A stretch of 64,000 nucleotides of DNA from Lachnospiraceae bacterium (GTDB taxonomy: Bacteria > Bacillota > Clostridia > Lachnospirales > Lachnospiraceae), in contig JAFZUW010000004.1 of assembly GCA_017618195.1 (NCBI GenBank), forward strand, positions 1 to 64,000, read 5' to 3'. Within the stretch, counting starts at the first letter, position 1. Each line of letters opens with the position of its first letter. The notes under the pieces are model-generated. The model ran no database searches and was not told the origin of the DNA. It worked only from the letters and a program-made list of their open reading frames with translations. This document shows, piece after piece, positions 37,235 through 46,609 of the stretch. Both the position numbers and the translations under genes were made by a program.

Positions 37235-38488
37235 TTAAATAAACAATCCGACGTCGCGGAACGACTGTTCCAGCTCGGCCATCATATAAAGCGTTCCGGT
37301 GCAGAGCACATTTGCCCCGTCCCGGTAAGCATCCGCGGCACGTTCCGCGGCTTCTTTCAAAGAATGCATCGCATCCGCTTCCGCTCCGATACTCTTCAGA
37401 TATTTCCGAAGGTCTTTCGCGGGGAGCGATCTCGGATTATCGGGAGTAACCGTAAGAAACTTCGATGCAAACGGTGCAAGCATCGGATACATCGCGGCAT
37501 AATCCTTATCCGCCATAACACCGGTAACGATCAGAAACTTATCCGCATTCGGAAGCAAAGCAAGCGTTTCGCAAAGCGCCCTCGTGCAGTCCGGATTATG
37601 ACCTCCGTCAAGGATAAAATAAGGCTTATTGCGTCGAATGTCAAATCGGAACGGAAGTTTTGTGTCTTCAAGTCCTTTTTTGATTGCTTCATCCGTCAGG
37701 AAAACGTTCTTTAAACGGAGCGCATAGGATGCCGCGCAGACGGTCTTCGCATTTTCCTTCTGAAACGTTCCCGGAAGTTTGAGTCTTGCGCCGAGTCCGG
37801 TTTGGGAAATGTTGATCTGCGGGTCATTCGCGTATAAAAACGGGCAGCCGTTGTCAAATGCGTATTGCTCGCAGTACTTTCGGACTTCCTTTTCGTTAAC
37901 GGCAAGAACGATCGACTCGCCTTTTGAAACGATGCCGCATTTTTCTTTTATGATCTCTCCGACTGTCGAACCGAGATATTTCTCATGATCCATCGCAACA
38001 TGCGTGATCACGGTAAGAAAACCGGGCGTTTCCAGATTCGTTGCATCCTTCGATCCGCCCATGCCGGCTTCGAGTACGACATATTCGCACTCCTTTGCGG
38101 CAAAGAGAAGGATGCCGAGCGCAACGGAAAGCTCGAATTCCGAAGGATATTCCTCATCGGAGAAGCCTCCGCAGACAACCGAAAGCGCTTCCGCCGCATT
38201 GCAGTAGTCTTCATCATCAACCGGCTCGCCGAGAACGCGGTAATAATCCTTCAATCCGAACAGCGCCGGGGAAGACATCGTACCGGTACGGTATCCGCCT
38301 GCCTTCAAAACCGAAGAAATCATAGCGGAAACGGAGCCTTTGCCGTTCGTTCCGACAACATGGATCAGCTTCATATCCTTCTCCGGATTGCCCAAAAGCC
38401 GCATCAGCTTACGGATGCGGCTCAAACCGGGTTTCGACACATTGGTCTTCTCATTTTTTATAAAAGCATACGCTTCTTCAATCTTCAA
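37235..38488 (-). CDS. folC: Folylpolyglutamate/dihydrofolate synthase, copy 2
   Basis: Paralogue of the next gene with the same motifs: HVVGTNGKGSVSAMI, LEAGMGGSKDATNLE and ILDGGHNPDC. The start is a TTG at 38488 giving MKIEEAYAFIKN, typical of FolC N-termini, with AAGGAG seven bases upstream. The ORF extends thirteen codons further upstream, but that part only overlaps folT. The folT stop lies within the first codons. The two copies have clearly diverged, so one may be specialised for dihydrofolate synthase and the other for polyglutamylation; the sequence alone does not tell which. Confidence 0.92.
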   Translation of the reverse strand: MKIEEAYAFIKNEKTNVSKPGLSRIRKLMRLLGNPEKDMKLIHVVGTNGKGSVSAMISSVLKAGGYRTGTMSSPALFGLKDYYRVLGEPVDDEDYCNAAEALSVVCGGFSDEEYPSEFELSVALGILLFAAKECEYVVLEAGMGGSKDATNLETPGFLTVITHVAMDHEKYLGSTVGEIIKEKCGIVSKGESIVLAVNEKEVRKYCEQYAFDNGCPFLYANDPQINISQTGLGARLKLPGTFQKENAKTVCAASYALRLKNVFLTDEAIKKGLEDTKLPFRFDIRRNKPYFILDGGHNPDCTRALCETLALLPNADKFLIVTGVMADKDYAAMYPMLAPFASKFLTVTPDNPRSLPAKDLRKYLKSIGAEADAMHSLKEAAERAADAYRDGANVLCTGTLYMMAELEQSFRDVGLFI

Positions 38489-39056
38489 CGGATTTCTCCT
38501 TCCGGTCAAACCGGTCATAGACGCCATGTCCTCTTAAAAAAGCACGAAGAGGCGGGAATACGGATTTGTTTAACAGAAGCAGCACCGGAATCTCCACGGC
38601 GGTAAGAAACAGCGCCTGCAGGGCACGCGAACCCCATGTGGCAGCATTATTCGGCATTCCGTAAAACCGGATGAGTCCGGTTGTTGTGACAACCCATCCG
38701 CAGAAAAACTGGTCAAAAAGAACCGTCAATACGGTAAATACGATGTTCGGCTCCTTCTTACGGTAAGCCCACCCGAAACAGAGACCCCGCAGCAGCGCCG
38801 CGGCCGAAATAAACGGGTTAACGCTTCCGTAAACGAGAATGGAACCGAGGTAATCGGCCGTCCAGCTGCATAAGCCTCCGAGAATCATGCCGACGCAAAG
38901 ACCGGTGACCGCTCTGGAGATAAACGTCAGCCCGATCCGGTAAAAAGGTGTCGAGATGGAAAGAAACCTCTCAAACACAAACTGGATCGCGATCATCATT
39001 GCGCAAAGGCAGATGAGCAGCGTGGAAATAAGGGCTTTCGATTTCTTTTTGTTCAT
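38478..39056 (-). CDS. folT: ECF transporter S component, folate type (FolT)
   Basis: Substrate-binding membrane subunit of an energy-coupling-factor vitamin importer. The 192 residues form about six helices. AIQFVFERFLSISTPFYRIG and LGGLCSWTADYLGS follow the pattern of the folate-specific S components. It would work with shared EcfA/EcfT subunits encoded elsewhere. The assignment is strengthened by a THF riboswitch in its leader and by two folC genes downstream. AAAGGAGG stands eight bases before the ATG. Confidence 0.9.
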   Translation of the reverse strand: MNKKKSKALISTLLICLCAMMIAIQFVFERFLSISTPFYRIGLTFISRAVTGLCVGMILGGLCSWTADYLGSILVYGSVNPFISAAALLRGLCFGWAYRKKEPNIVFTVLTVLFDQFFCGWVVTTTGLIRFYGMPNNAATWGSRALQALFLTAVEIPVLLLLNKSVFPPLRAFLRGHGVYDRFDRKEKSVED

Positions 39057-39063
39057 AAAAAAA

Positions 39064-39110
39064 TCCTCCTTTCATTGATTCGCTTGTACCAAAAAGGAGA
39101 ATTCCCTTTC
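39064..39110 (-). promoter_or_regulatory. Expression platform of the folT riboswitch
   Basis: After the aptamer the leader reads AAAGGGAATTCTCCTTTTT (39109-39091), a short stem with a U-tail. CTCCTTT in it is also complementary to the ribosome site AAAGGAG (39072-39066). The switch could therefore act by terminating transcription or by hiding the ribosome binding site. Confidence 0.6.
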
Positions 39111-39210
39111 AGCAGCGAGATGCGAAATCCGTATCGCAAGCGAAACGCTTTTCGTTCCGCGGACAACTCTCCGTCCCGCGGACACTTAACGCACAGAATC
39201 CTACTCTGCA
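39111..39210 (-). ncRNA. Tetrahydrofolate (THF) riboswitch
   Basis: The leader matches the known THF aptamer block by block: GCAGAGTA at the 5' end, the invariant CGTTAAGTG, then AACGAA, and GCATCTCGCTGC closing P1. Helices can be drawn as P1 GCAG/CTGC, P2 TCTGTGCG with CGATACGGA (one bulged A), P3 CCGCGG/CCGCGG and P4 AAGCG/CGCTT. Firmicute THF riboswitches commonly control folT, which is the gene here. High reduced folate should lower folT expression. Confidence 0.88.
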
Positions 39211-39244
39211 AAATGTTTGATTGTTCTGAAAAACCGCCATAATG

Positions 39245-39275
39245 AAACAATAGGGCCATGCATTTCACATGGCCC
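39245..39275 (-). terminator. Terminator after rpsO
   Basis: GGGCCATG (39253-39260) pairs with CATGGCCC (39268-39275) with a 7-nt loop. The minus strand continues TATTGTTTC. It lies 12 nt past the rpsO stop and just before the THF riboswitch region. Confidence 0.7.
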
Positions 39276-39287
39276 CCACAGTATTCA

Positions 39288-39554
39288 TTATTTACGAATC
39301 TCAAGCTTCTCGATCAGATCACGATAAGCATTGATGTCCTTGGACTTCAGATAATCCAAGAGACCGCGTCTCTGACCTACCATCTTGTAAAGGCCGCGAC
39401 GGGAATGATTGTCCTGCTTGTTGTTCTTAAGATGCTCGGTAAGTTCCTTGATTCTTGCGGAAAGGAGTGCGATCTGCACTTCCGTGGAACCGGTGTCCTG
39501 AGCATTCTTGCCGTACTGGGCAACGATCTGTGCCTTCTGCTCTTTCGAAATCAT
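39288..39554 (-). CDS. rpsO: 30S ribosomal protein S15
   Basis: Small-subunit protein that binds the 16S rRNA central domain. 88 residues, standard length, with [36 protein letters not shown] and RRGLLDYLK. The ATG at 39554 has GGAGG eight bases upstream, so the five codons before it are not part of the protein. It has its own promoter and an 80-nt leader that may bind S15. Confidence 0.97.
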   Translation of the reverse strand: MISKEQKAQIVAQYGKNAQDTGSTEVQIALLSARIKELTEHLKNNKQDNHSRRGLYKMVGQRRGLLDYLKSKDINAYRDLIEKLEIRK

Positions 39555-39641
39555 TGTTGTTTCCTCCAAAATTCATTATTTACGCCGTGTCCTAAGCTCC
39601 GGTTGAGGATTCCTAAAGCTGAGGGCCGGTCAACGATAGAT

Positions 39642-39670
39642 AATATAGCACAAGTACTAAGGTTTGTAAA
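39642..39670 (-). promoter_or_regulatory. Sigma-A promoter of rpsO
   Basis: On the minus strand TTTACA (39670-39665) and TATATT (39647-39642) are separated by 17 bp. The expected start near 39635 leaves about 80 nt of leader before rpsO. The 3' end of ribF lies upstream. Confidence 0.75.
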
Positions 39671-39758
39671 TAGTTTTTTCTACTGAATTTGCATCCGCTT
39701 TTCAGTGGTTTTCTTATGCAACCGGCTAAAGGTCCGGGTTTGTTTTTCCGCGGTTTCC

Positions 39759-40676
39759 TCAATCATCCGGCTGCAGGTCCGATATCATCTTTTCGACGGT
39801 TTCCCTGTCCTTTCGGATCTGTTCCGAAAGCTCGTCGATCGAGGCGAATTTGCGTTCCGAACGGATTCTTTCGGCGAAGAAGACCTTGATGAAAGCGCCG
39901 TACGGGACGTCTTCCGGAGGCGTCCTTAACAGATGCGTCTCAACCGATACTCTCCCGTCCTCCTTAACAGACGGATTTACGCCGACGTTCGTCACCGAAG
40001 GATAAACCGTTCCCTCATATTCGGTGAATGTCCGGTATACTCCGAACGGCGGAAGCAGCTTTCTTGTGTCCGGTGCGAGGTTTAATGTCGGAAAATGCAT
40101 CACGCGCCCGAGTTTCCTGCCTTCACGCGTATTTCCGCTGATGAAATACGGCTGTCCGAGCAGTCCGCTGACTTGATCCGTCAGCCCTTCGGATATTCTT
40201 CTTCGGATCTCGGTACTGGAAACCGGAATGCCGTCATATAAAACCGGCGGAACAACCGTAACCGATGCCCCGAACGAACCGGCTTCCTTCGTAAGAAACT
40301 CCGTATCGCCGCTTCGGCCGTTTCCGAACCGAAACCCTTCTCCGACATAGATCCGTTTTGCTTTCAGGGAACCGATCAGAATGTCCCGCACGAAATCTCC
40401 GGGCTTCATCGAACGGACATCATCCGTAAACGGAAGGCGCACAAACGCCTGAAAACCGAGTTCCGCGCATACTTCCTGCTTCTCCGCAAAGGAAAATATG
40501 TCTTTCGTCTCATTTGTCACCGGCTCGATCGAAAGGATCACCTTCGTGAAACCGCCGCATTCTTTCTCCATCGCATGAAGAAGCGCGCGGTGACCGAGAT
40601 GAAGGCCGTCGAATTTGCCGAGCATTACGGCGCATTCGTTTCCGTCATACGCCGAAGGAGAATCGTAAAATCTCAT
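39759..40676 (-). CDS. ribF: Bifunctional riboflavin kinase/FAD synthetase
   Basis: Makes FMN and then FAD from riboflavin. The N-terminal adenylyltransferase domain has GKFDGLHLGHRAL and VSSTEIRRRI, and the C-terminal flavokinase domain LGRVMHFPTLNLAP. Length 305 from the ATG at 40676, placed six bases after AGGA; the ATG two codons earlier touches that site. It follows truB by 11 bp. Confidence 0.96.
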   Translation of the reverse strand: MRFYDSPSAYDGNECAVMLGKFDGLHLGHRALLHAMEKECGGFTKVILSIEPVTNETKDIFSFAEKQEVCAELGFQAFVRLPFTDDVRSMKPGDFVRDILIGSLKAKRIYVGEGFRFGNGRSGDTEFLTKEAGSFGASVTVVPPVLYDGIPVSSTEIRRRISEGLTDQVSGLLGQPYFISGNTREGRKLGRVMHFPTLNLAPDTRKLLPPFGVYRTFTEYEGTVYPSVTNVGVNPSVKEDGRVSVETHLLRTPPEDVPYGAFIKVFFAERIRSERKFASIDELSEQIRKDRETVEKMISDLQPDD

Positions 40677-40687
40677 AGTCATTCCTG

Positions 40688-41572
40688 TTACAAAAACATT
40701 TTTACGGGCTTATAAAAACCGCCCTTAAGCTCATAAAGCGCTTTAAATACGCCGTCCTCATATACCCGGATCCGATCCGCGGGACCGCATGCAATGGATA
40801 CCTGCTCGGGCTTAAGCGGGTTTCCGTTTTGCAAAAAAAACTTTCCCTGTACGGTTACGTCCGCTTTTCCGTAATCCCCAAAAAGCGAATCCGCAGGGAT
40901 CAGATACGAGTCAAACGTCCCGTTTTCGAAAGCTTCCTTAACTTCGTCAATCGTATGCGAATCTTTAAGCGAAAAGCCGGTCGTTTCGTTTCTTACAAGA
41001 CTGCTCATGCAGGCTCCGCATCCGAGCAACTCGCCGATATCGTTACAAAGCGTACGGATATAGGTTCCTTTCGAGCAGCGTACAAGCATTTGAAACGTGC
41101 CTTCCTCCCGGTTATAATCCGAGATTTCGATCCGTTCGATCCGTACCTTCTTGCGTTCGCGCTCGACGGTAATTCCTTTTCTTGCGAGGTCGACAAGCTT
41201 CTGCCCGTTGACTTTTCTTGCGGAATACATCGGCGTCAGCTGCAGGATCTCTCCGAGAAAATGCTCCGCCGCCTTCAAAAGCTCCGTTAAGGAAATATCG
41301 GGCTTACACTCGCTCAAAACCGTTCCGCTTATGTCCTGCGTATCGGTCGTAACGCCGAGTTTCACGCCGGCCGTGTATACTTTGTCGCCGTCCATGATGA
41401 GGTCACACACCTTGGTCGCGTTCCCGATACATACAGGCAGCACGCCGGTTGCATCCGGGTCAAGCGTACCCGTATGACCGATCTTTTTTACATGCAAAAT
41501 ACCTCTCAGTTTTGCAACAACATCGTGAGAGGTATAGCCTTGTTCTTTTCTGATTACCAAAATTCCGTTCAT
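40688..41572 (-). CDS. truB: tRNA pseudouridine-55 synthase TruB
   Basis: Forms pseudouridine 55 in the T-loop of tRNAs. The catalytic aspartate lies in KIGHTGTLDPDATGVLPV. Other family blocks are QLTPMYSARKVNGQKLVDLAR and CSKGTYIRTLCNDIG. Length 294 with a short C-terminal PUA-like part. It begins 2 bp after nrnA. Confidence 0.97.
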   Translation of the reverse strand: MNGILVIRKEQGYTSHDVVAKLRGILHVKKIGHTGTLDPDATGVLPVCIGNATKVCDLIMDGDKVYTAGVKLGVTTDTQDISGTVLSECKPDISLTELLKAAEHFLGEILQLTPMYSARKVNGQKLVDLARKGITVERERKKVRIERIEISDYNREEGTFQMLVRCSKGTYIRTLCNDIGELLGCGACMSSLVRNETTGFSLKDSHTIDEVKEAFENGTFDSYLIPADSLFGDYGKADVTVQGKFFLQNGNPLKPEQVSIACGPADRIRVYEDGVFKALYELKGGFYKPVKMFL

Positions 41573-41574
41573 GT

Positions 41575-42528
41575 TTACAGCTGCAGCATGATCATCGCAT
41601 AAACCTGCGTGAGAATGCCGTCCAGCTCTCCCTTTGCCGTAAATCCGGCAGCCATCTTGTGACCGCCGCCGTCAAATGACGAAGAAATCGCGGAAACATC
41701 AACCTTACCGTTGCTGCGGAGGCTGAATTTGTAAGTCTGAGGAGCGTCTTCGCGTACGAAAACGGCACATTCGACGCCGTCGGTCGTACGAAGTTCGCTG
41801 ACGATTCCTTCCGTATCGGCCGAAGTAATGCCGAGCTTCTCCATGTCGTTCTTTGTAAGAACGGTAATGATTGCTTTGCCGCCGAGCTGAAGCTCCGCCT
41901 TGTTAAGGGCGTATCCCATCGCCTTCAGCTGCTTAAACGTTTTCATGTAAAAGCTCTGATCGATCAGATTGGCCGTATCAATGCCCTTGCTCATCAAAAA
42001 GCCGGCAATGTTCATCGTCTTTTCGGACGTACAGCTGTACTTGAAAACGCCCGTATCGTGCATGATCCCGACATAAAGCGCTTCCGCGGTCGGCAGATCG
42101 ATCTTCTCGCGGTCGAGATGACCGAACAGCACTTCGCATGCAGAGCTTGCATACGGTTCAACAAAGTTGATCTGACCGAAACCGGTATTCGTAATATGGT
42201 GATCGATGCTGATGGTCTTCTTCGCTTTGTCAAATGCTTCCTGACATTTGCCCATACGGTCCGCGCTTCCACAGTCTAAACTGATGAACACGTCAAACGG
42301 TTCCTCGGGGAGCTGAAAATCCGACCGGATCTGCTCAATTCCCGTCAGCATACGGAAGCTTTCGCCGGGCTGATCGAGATACGGAGTAATCTCGGCATCC
42401 GGAAATACGTTCTTCAGATAAAGATAGCATCCGAGCACCGATCCGACGCTGTCGCCGTCCGGGTGAATATGTCCGCAGATGCCGATTGTACCGGCATCAC
42501 CTATGATTGTTTCGAGAAGCTCACTCAT
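41575..42528 (-). CDS. nrnA: DHH-family oligoribonuclease/pAp phosphatase NrnA
   Basis: Degrades very short RNAs and in several species also dephosphorylates 3'-phosphoadenosine 5'-phosphate. Metal ligands are seen in CGHIHPDGDSVGS, ISLDCGSAD and SIDHHITNTGF. The DHHA1 domain ends in FDGGGHKMAAGF. 317 residues from the ATG at 42528, which has GAGGAGG upstream and overlaps the rbfA end by 8 nt. Confidence 0.94.
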   Translation of the reverse strand: MSELLETIIGDAGTIGICGHIHPDGDSVGSVLGCYLYLKNVFPDAEITPYLDQPGESFRMLTGIEQIRSDFQLPEEPFDVFISLDCGSADRMGKCQEAFDKAKKTISIDHHITNTGFGQINFVEPYASSACEVLFGHLDREKIDLPTAEALYVGIMHDTGVFKYSCTSEKTMNIAGFLMSKGIDTANLIDQSFYMKTFKQLKAMGYALNKAELQLGGKAIITVLTKNDMEKLGITSADTEGIVSELRTTDGVECAVFVREDAPQTYKFSLRSNGKVDVSAISSSFDGGGHKMAAGFTAKGELDGILTQVYAMIMLQL

Positions 42529-42895
42529 TGTCTTCCTCCTCATCCGAACTGTGAAGGGAATCGATTAAGGCATTCATATGCATGCCGTATTCGAGTGATT
42601 CGTCGATGTGGAAACGAAGTTCGGGAGTATTGCGAAGGTTCAGTTCCTTGGCAAGCCCGGAGCGTAAAAAAGGCATCGCGCTCTTAAGTCCCTGAAGCGT
42701 CTGCTTCTTAACGGTTTCATCACCGAAAACGGTAATGAAAACCTTGGCGGATTTCAGATCCGGCGCAACCTCCACACCCGAAACGCTCGTCATGGGGGCA
42801 ATGCGCGGATCCTTCACCTCAAGAAGAATCAGATTTCCGAGTACTCTTTGAACTTCCTGATTGATTCTTGTGTTTTTAATACTGTTCTTTTTCAA
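42521..42895 (-). CDS. rbfA: Ribosome-binding factor A
   Basis: KH-fold factor for late 30S subunit maturation. 124 residues; TRINQEVQRVLGNLILLEVKD and VSGVEVAPDLKSAKVFITV match the family, as does RNTPELRFHIDESLEYG. It follows infB by 16 bp in the conserved order. Confidence 0.96.
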   Translation of the reverse strand: MKKNSIKNTRINQEVQRVLGNLILLEVKDPRIAPMTSVSGVEVAPDLKSAKVFITVFGDETVKKQTLQGLKSAMPFLRSGLAKELNLRNTPELRFHIDESLEYGMHMNALIDSLHSSDEEEDNE

Positions 42896-42911
42896 AATAC
42901 CTGCTTTCTAC

Positions 42912-45900
42912 CTACTTGCGAGGCACTTCCTGCATAACGTAAATCTCAACCTGGTCGCCCTCGGCAATCTCGTTGAATTTCTCGAACAAAATACCGCATT
43001 CGTAGCCGGCTGCAACTTCCTTCACGTCATCCTTCATACGCTTCAGGGAAGCAATGTTGCCTTCAAAGATCTGCTTGCCGTCACGCGTGATCCTTGCCTT
43101 GCTGCCGCGCTGGATCTTACCGTCAAGAACGTAAGAACCTGCGATGGTTCCGACGTTGCTTGCTTTAAATAGCTGACGGATCTCGGCATGACCGGTAACC
43201 ACCTCTTCGTAAATCGGATCAAGCATACCCTTCATGGCAAGCTCGATGTCATCGATCGCGTTATAAATGACGGAGTACAGACGGATATCGACATTCTCGC
43301 GCTCCGCGGTATCGGCTGCGGTCGTATCGGGCTTAACGTTAAAGCCGATGATGATCGCGTTAGACGCGCTTGCAAGGATAACGTCGCTTTCGTTAATGTT
43401 ACCCGCTCCTCCGTGGATGCAGCGTACCGCAACTTCATCGTTACTGAGCTTCGTAAGAGACTGCTTAACGGCCTCAACGGAACCTGCCACGTCGGCCTTA
43501 ACGATAATGTTGAGCTCCTTAACGTTGCCGGCTTTGATCTGATCGAACAGACCTTCAAGAGACAGTTTGGACTTGGTCTCCGCAATAAGCTGTTCCTTAT
43601 GCTGCGCGATAAATGCTTCCGCGATTTCTCTTGCTTCCTTCTCGGTTCCGGTTACAACAAGCGTATCGCCTGCGTTCGGAACGCTGTTGAGACCGAGGAT
43701 CTCAACCGGAGTCGAAGGCTTCGCTTCGGTAACCTTCTGGCCCTTATCGTTGATCATTGCGCGGATCTTACCGAATGAAGAACCGATTGCAACGTTCTCG
43801 CCGACATGAAGAGTACCCTTCTGAACGAGTACGGTCGCAACGGGACCGCGGCCCTTGTCAAGCTTCGCCTCGATAACGATACCTCTTGCCTTACGGTTCG
43901 GGTTCGCACGAAGCTCCTGAACCTCAGCGGTAAGAAGAATCATCTCAAGCAACTGCTCGATACCCATACCGGTCTTCGCGGATACGGGAACCGTTACAAC
44001 ATCGCCGCCCCAGCTCTCGGAAACGAGGCCCTGATCGGACAGTTCCGAAAGAACACGGTCAGGGTTGGCGCCTTCTTTATCCATTTTGTTGATTGCAACG
44101 ACGATCGGCACATTTGCCGCCTTCGCATGGTTAATTGCCTCTATGGTCTGCGGCATAACGCCATCGTCCGCCGCAACAACCAGAACCGCGATATCCGTAG
44201 CCATGGCGCCGCGCATACGCATTGCGGTAAATGCCTCGTGGCCGGGTGTATCGAGGAACGTGATCAGCTCGCCGTTGATCTCAATCTGATAAGCACCGAT
44301 GTGCTGTGTAATACCGCCTGCCTCGCGGGCCGTTACGTTTGTGGAACGGATCTTATCGAGGATGGACGTTTTACCGTGGTCAACGTGACCCATTACGCAG
44401 ACAACCGGAGGACGTTTCACGAGCGTATCCTCATTGTCTTCGGTATCGCGCATGAGTTCTTCCACCATGTCGATTACCTGCTCCTTCTCAACGATGCAGT
44501 TGTAATCCATCGCGAGAAGCTCGGCCTCCTCAAACGGAAGCTCGGTGTTGACATTGCAGATCTTACCGGAAAGGAACAGCTTCTTAACGATTGCGGCAGC
44601 ATTCTGCTTCATCTTGTCGGCTAGTTCCTTGATCGTGATCACTTCAGGGATCACGATGGTCTTTACTTCATCCGGATCTTCCTGCTTAACCGGGATCGGC
44701 TCGGGCTTAATGAAAGCGCCTCTTCCGTCCTTCTTGACCTGCTTGCCCTTCTTACCGACAGTTTCCATGTCCTTATCGAAGTTACGGCTCTTGTTGCGGT
44801 CACGGTTCTTGTTATTGTATGCATCTGCACGATGCTCTTTGTTGATGTCCTTTGCGAAATCGGACTTGATGTTTCCAGCATCCCTGCGGCTGTCGGTCTT
44901 GCGGGCAAATGTGCGCTTCGTATCGCTGTCCTTGTCCTTATCGAAAGCTCCCTTATCGAATGAGCCCTTCGAGAAGTTGTCGCGGCCCATGCCCTGTCCC
45001 TGACCGGGTCTGCGGTTAAATCCGCCCTGTCCCTGTCCGTCACGGGGAGTACGGTTAAAGCTGCCCTGTCCCTGTCCGTCACGGGGAGTACGGTTAAAGC
45101 TGCCCTGTCCCTGTCCGTCTCTGGGAGTACGGTTGTAGCCGCCCTGTCCCTGTCCGTCACGGGGAGTACGGTTGTAGCCGCCCTGACCCTGTCCGTCACG
45201 AGGCGTGCGGTTGTAGCCGCCCTGTCCCTGTCCGTCACGAGGCGTGCGGTTATAGCCGCCCTGTCCCTGTCCGTCACGAGGCGTGCGGTTATAGCCGCCC
45301 TGTCCCTGTCCGTCGCGAGGTGCGCGGGTATTGCCCTGCTGGTCGTCTCTTCTTACCGGTCTTCCTTCCGCAGGCTTAACGGGAGCCTTTGCTGCGGGCT
45401 TCTCAGTAACTTCGGTCTTTTCGGGAGCGGTTCTCGTTACCGGTGCTTCCGTAACCTCGGTTTCCGCGGGAACGATAGCCTTTGGAGCGGTTTCCGCGGG
45501 CTTTTCTTCCTTCACTTCGGCTGCAGCAGGCTTCTCGGCTTCCTTCTTTTCGGCTTTTACGGGAGCCTCTTCCTTCGGATTCTCGGCAGGCTTATCCTTT
45601 TTCGCCGCAAGACGGACCAAACGTCCGTCCTTCGTATACGAATAAACCGCCGTCGTGATGTTTCCGCTCTCGTCCTTCTCGGGCTTAATGCGGAATCCGT
45701 TTTTATCAAGCATCAGCTTCTTCAGATTGCCCTGCTCGTCAAAAACGGGGCCTGTGATCGGAAGCGGGTTGCCTTCGGAATCTTTCGTGCGGACAGGCGT
45801 TCCGTCCTGATAGAACAGCTTGCCGCCCTTTGCATTTTCCGGCTTCGCTTCCTGGTGTTTAATCTTACGCTTTCCGAAGAAACTTTCCGCAATTGCGATT

Positions 45901-46025
45901 GCTTCATCGTCGACAAGGCTCGTTACGCTCTTTGCGTCAACGCCCTTCTCGCGAAGATAAGACATAAGGTCATTATTCTTTACGCCAAGCTCTCTGGCCA
46001 GCTCATTGACCTTGATTTTCGACAT
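42912..46025 (-). CDS. infB: Translation initiation factor IF-2 with tandem-repeat linker
   Basis: GTPase that brings initiator tRNA to the ribosome. It has an N-terminal IF2N module ([20 protein letters not shown]), then a long low-complexity region rich in K, E, A and P. Eight copies of a 13-residue PRDGQGQG-containing unit follow, then a second IF2N module and the GTPase core with [17 protein letters not shown] and NKMDK. Domains II, III and IV end the 1037-residue protein. The start at 46025 has GGAGG eight bases upstream. The length, well above Bacillus (716), comes from the linker. Confidence 0.97.
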   Translation of the reverse strand: MSKIKVNELARELGVKNNDLMSYLREKGVDAKSVTSLVDDEAIAIAESFFGKRKIKHQEAKPENAKGGKLFYQDGTPVRTKDSEGNPLPITGPVFDEQGNLKKLMLDKNGFRIKPEKDESGNITTAVYSYTKDGRLVRLAAKKDKPAENPKEEAPVKAEKKEAEKPAAAEVKEEKPAETAPKAIVPAETEVTEAPVTRTAPEKTEVTEKPAAKAPVKPAEGRPVRRDDQQGNTRAPRDGQGQGGYNRTPRDGQGQGGYNRTPRDGQGQGGYNRTPRDGQGQGGYNRTPRDGQGQGGYNRTPRDGQGQGSFNRTPRDGQGQGSFNRTPRDGQGQGGFNRRPGQGQGMGRDNFSKGSFDKGAFDKDKDSDTKRTFARKTDSRRDAGNIKSDFAKDINKEHRADAYNNKNRDRNKSRNFDKDMETVGKKGKQVKKDGRGAFIKPEPIPVKQEDPDEVKTIVIPEVITIKELADKMKQNAAAIVKKLFLSGKICNVNTELPFEEAELLAMDYNCIVEKEQVIDMVEELMRDTEDNEDTLVKRPPVVCVMGHVDHGKTSILDKIRSTNVTAREAGGITQHIGAYQIEINGELITFLDTPGHEAFTAMRMRGAMATDIAVLVVAADDGVMPQTIEAINHAKAANVPIVVAINKMDKEGANPDRVLSELSDQGLVSESWGGDVVTVPVSAKTGMGIEQLLEMILLTAEVQELRANPNRKARGIVIEAKLDKGRGPVATVLVQKGTLHVGENVAIGSSFGKIRAMINDKGQKVTEAKPSTPVEILGLNSVPNAGDTLVVTGTEKEAREIAEAFIAQHKEQLIAETKSKLSLEGLFDQIKAGNVKELNIIVKADVAGSVEAVKQSLTKLSNDEVAVRCIHGGAGNINESDVILASASNAIIIGFNVKPDTTAADTAERENVDIRLYSVIYNAIDDIELAMKGMLDPIYEEVVTGHAEIRQLFKASNVGTIAGSYVLDGKIQRGSKARITRDGKQIFEGNIASLKRMKDDVKEVAAGYECGILFEKFNEIAEGDQVEIYVMQEVPRK
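45025..45336. repeat. Eight tandem 39-bp repeats within infB
   Basis: Units begin at 45025, 45064, 45103, 45142, 45181, 45220, 45259 and 45298. Each encodes a PRDGQGQG core followed by GYNRT (five copies), SFNRT (two) or a variant. All are in frame with infB, so copy-number change would not break the protein. Confidence 0.95.
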
Positions 46026-46338
46026 TCGGTATACCTCCAACATGAATTAAATTAACGATTTTATCTGCTATCCCCTGATCCGTGACGCATACGACGGCGC
46101 GGAACTCACATCCGATTGCACGCCCGAGCGATTCCTTCGTTCCGTAGAACTCCGCAGGAACCTTATAATAGGCACATGCATCCGTCATGTTCTTGCGCGA
46201 GTTCTTCGCGGCATCGCCCGCTATGATCACAAGACAGGCTTTTCCCCTGCGTACGGCATCTTCCGCCTGAAATTCTCCGGAACAGATTTTTCCGGCCTTT
46301 CTGGCAATGCCGAGCATATTCAACACGCGGTCAGTCAT
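46003..46338 (-). CDS. L7Ae/L30e-like ribosomal protein YlxQ
   Basis: Kink-turn RNA-binding protein family; the role of the bacterial YlxQ branch is not settled. 111 residues with [37 protein letters not shown] and [17 protein letters not shown]. It overlaps rnpM by 8 nt and infB by 23 nt, showing tight coupling. Confidence 0.93.
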   Translation of the reverse strand: MTDRVLNMLGIARKAGKICSGEFQAEDAVRRGKACLVIIAGDAAKNSRKNMTDACAYYKVPAEFYGTKESLGRAIGCEFRAVVCVTDQGIADKIVNLIHVGGIPNVENQGQ

Positions 46339-46603
46339 TGCTGATCATCTCCTTTTCGAGAGCTTCGTAAAGCTCCGCGGAAAATGTGATGTCAAGCGAA
46401 CGTTCCACCGCATGACTTTTCTTCGCCTTCAAAAAGCACTCGATACTGTCGCACAGATATGCGCCGCGTCCGTTCTTCTTGCCGGTCCGGTCGATCTCGA
46501 CCGTATCCTCGGGAGTGCGGATCACACGGATGAGTTCTTTCTTCGGTTTGATCTCACCGCATCCGGTACATTTGCGGAGCGGTATCTTTTTGGTCTTCGG
46601 CAT
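46331..46603 (-). CDS. rnpM: YlxR/RnpM RNA-binding protein
   Basis: Small RNA-binding protein (DUF448); Bacillus YlxR has been reported to bind RNase P RNA and modulate RNase P, hence RnpM. 90 residues with the signature PLRKCTGCGEIKPKKELIRV and GRGAYLCDSIECF. The position between nusA and ylxQ is the conserved one. Confidence 0.93.
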   Translation of the reverse strand: MPKTKKIPLRKCTGCGEIKPKKELIRVIRTPEDTVEIDRTGKKNGRGAYLCDSIECFLKAKKSHAVERSLDITFSAELYEALEKEMISND

Positions 46604-46609
46604 GGCTAC

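Noticed and set aside
45025-45336. Regular 39-bp repeats considered as a CRISPR array
   Set aside because: There are no unique spacers; the repeats are contiguous and in frame within infB.
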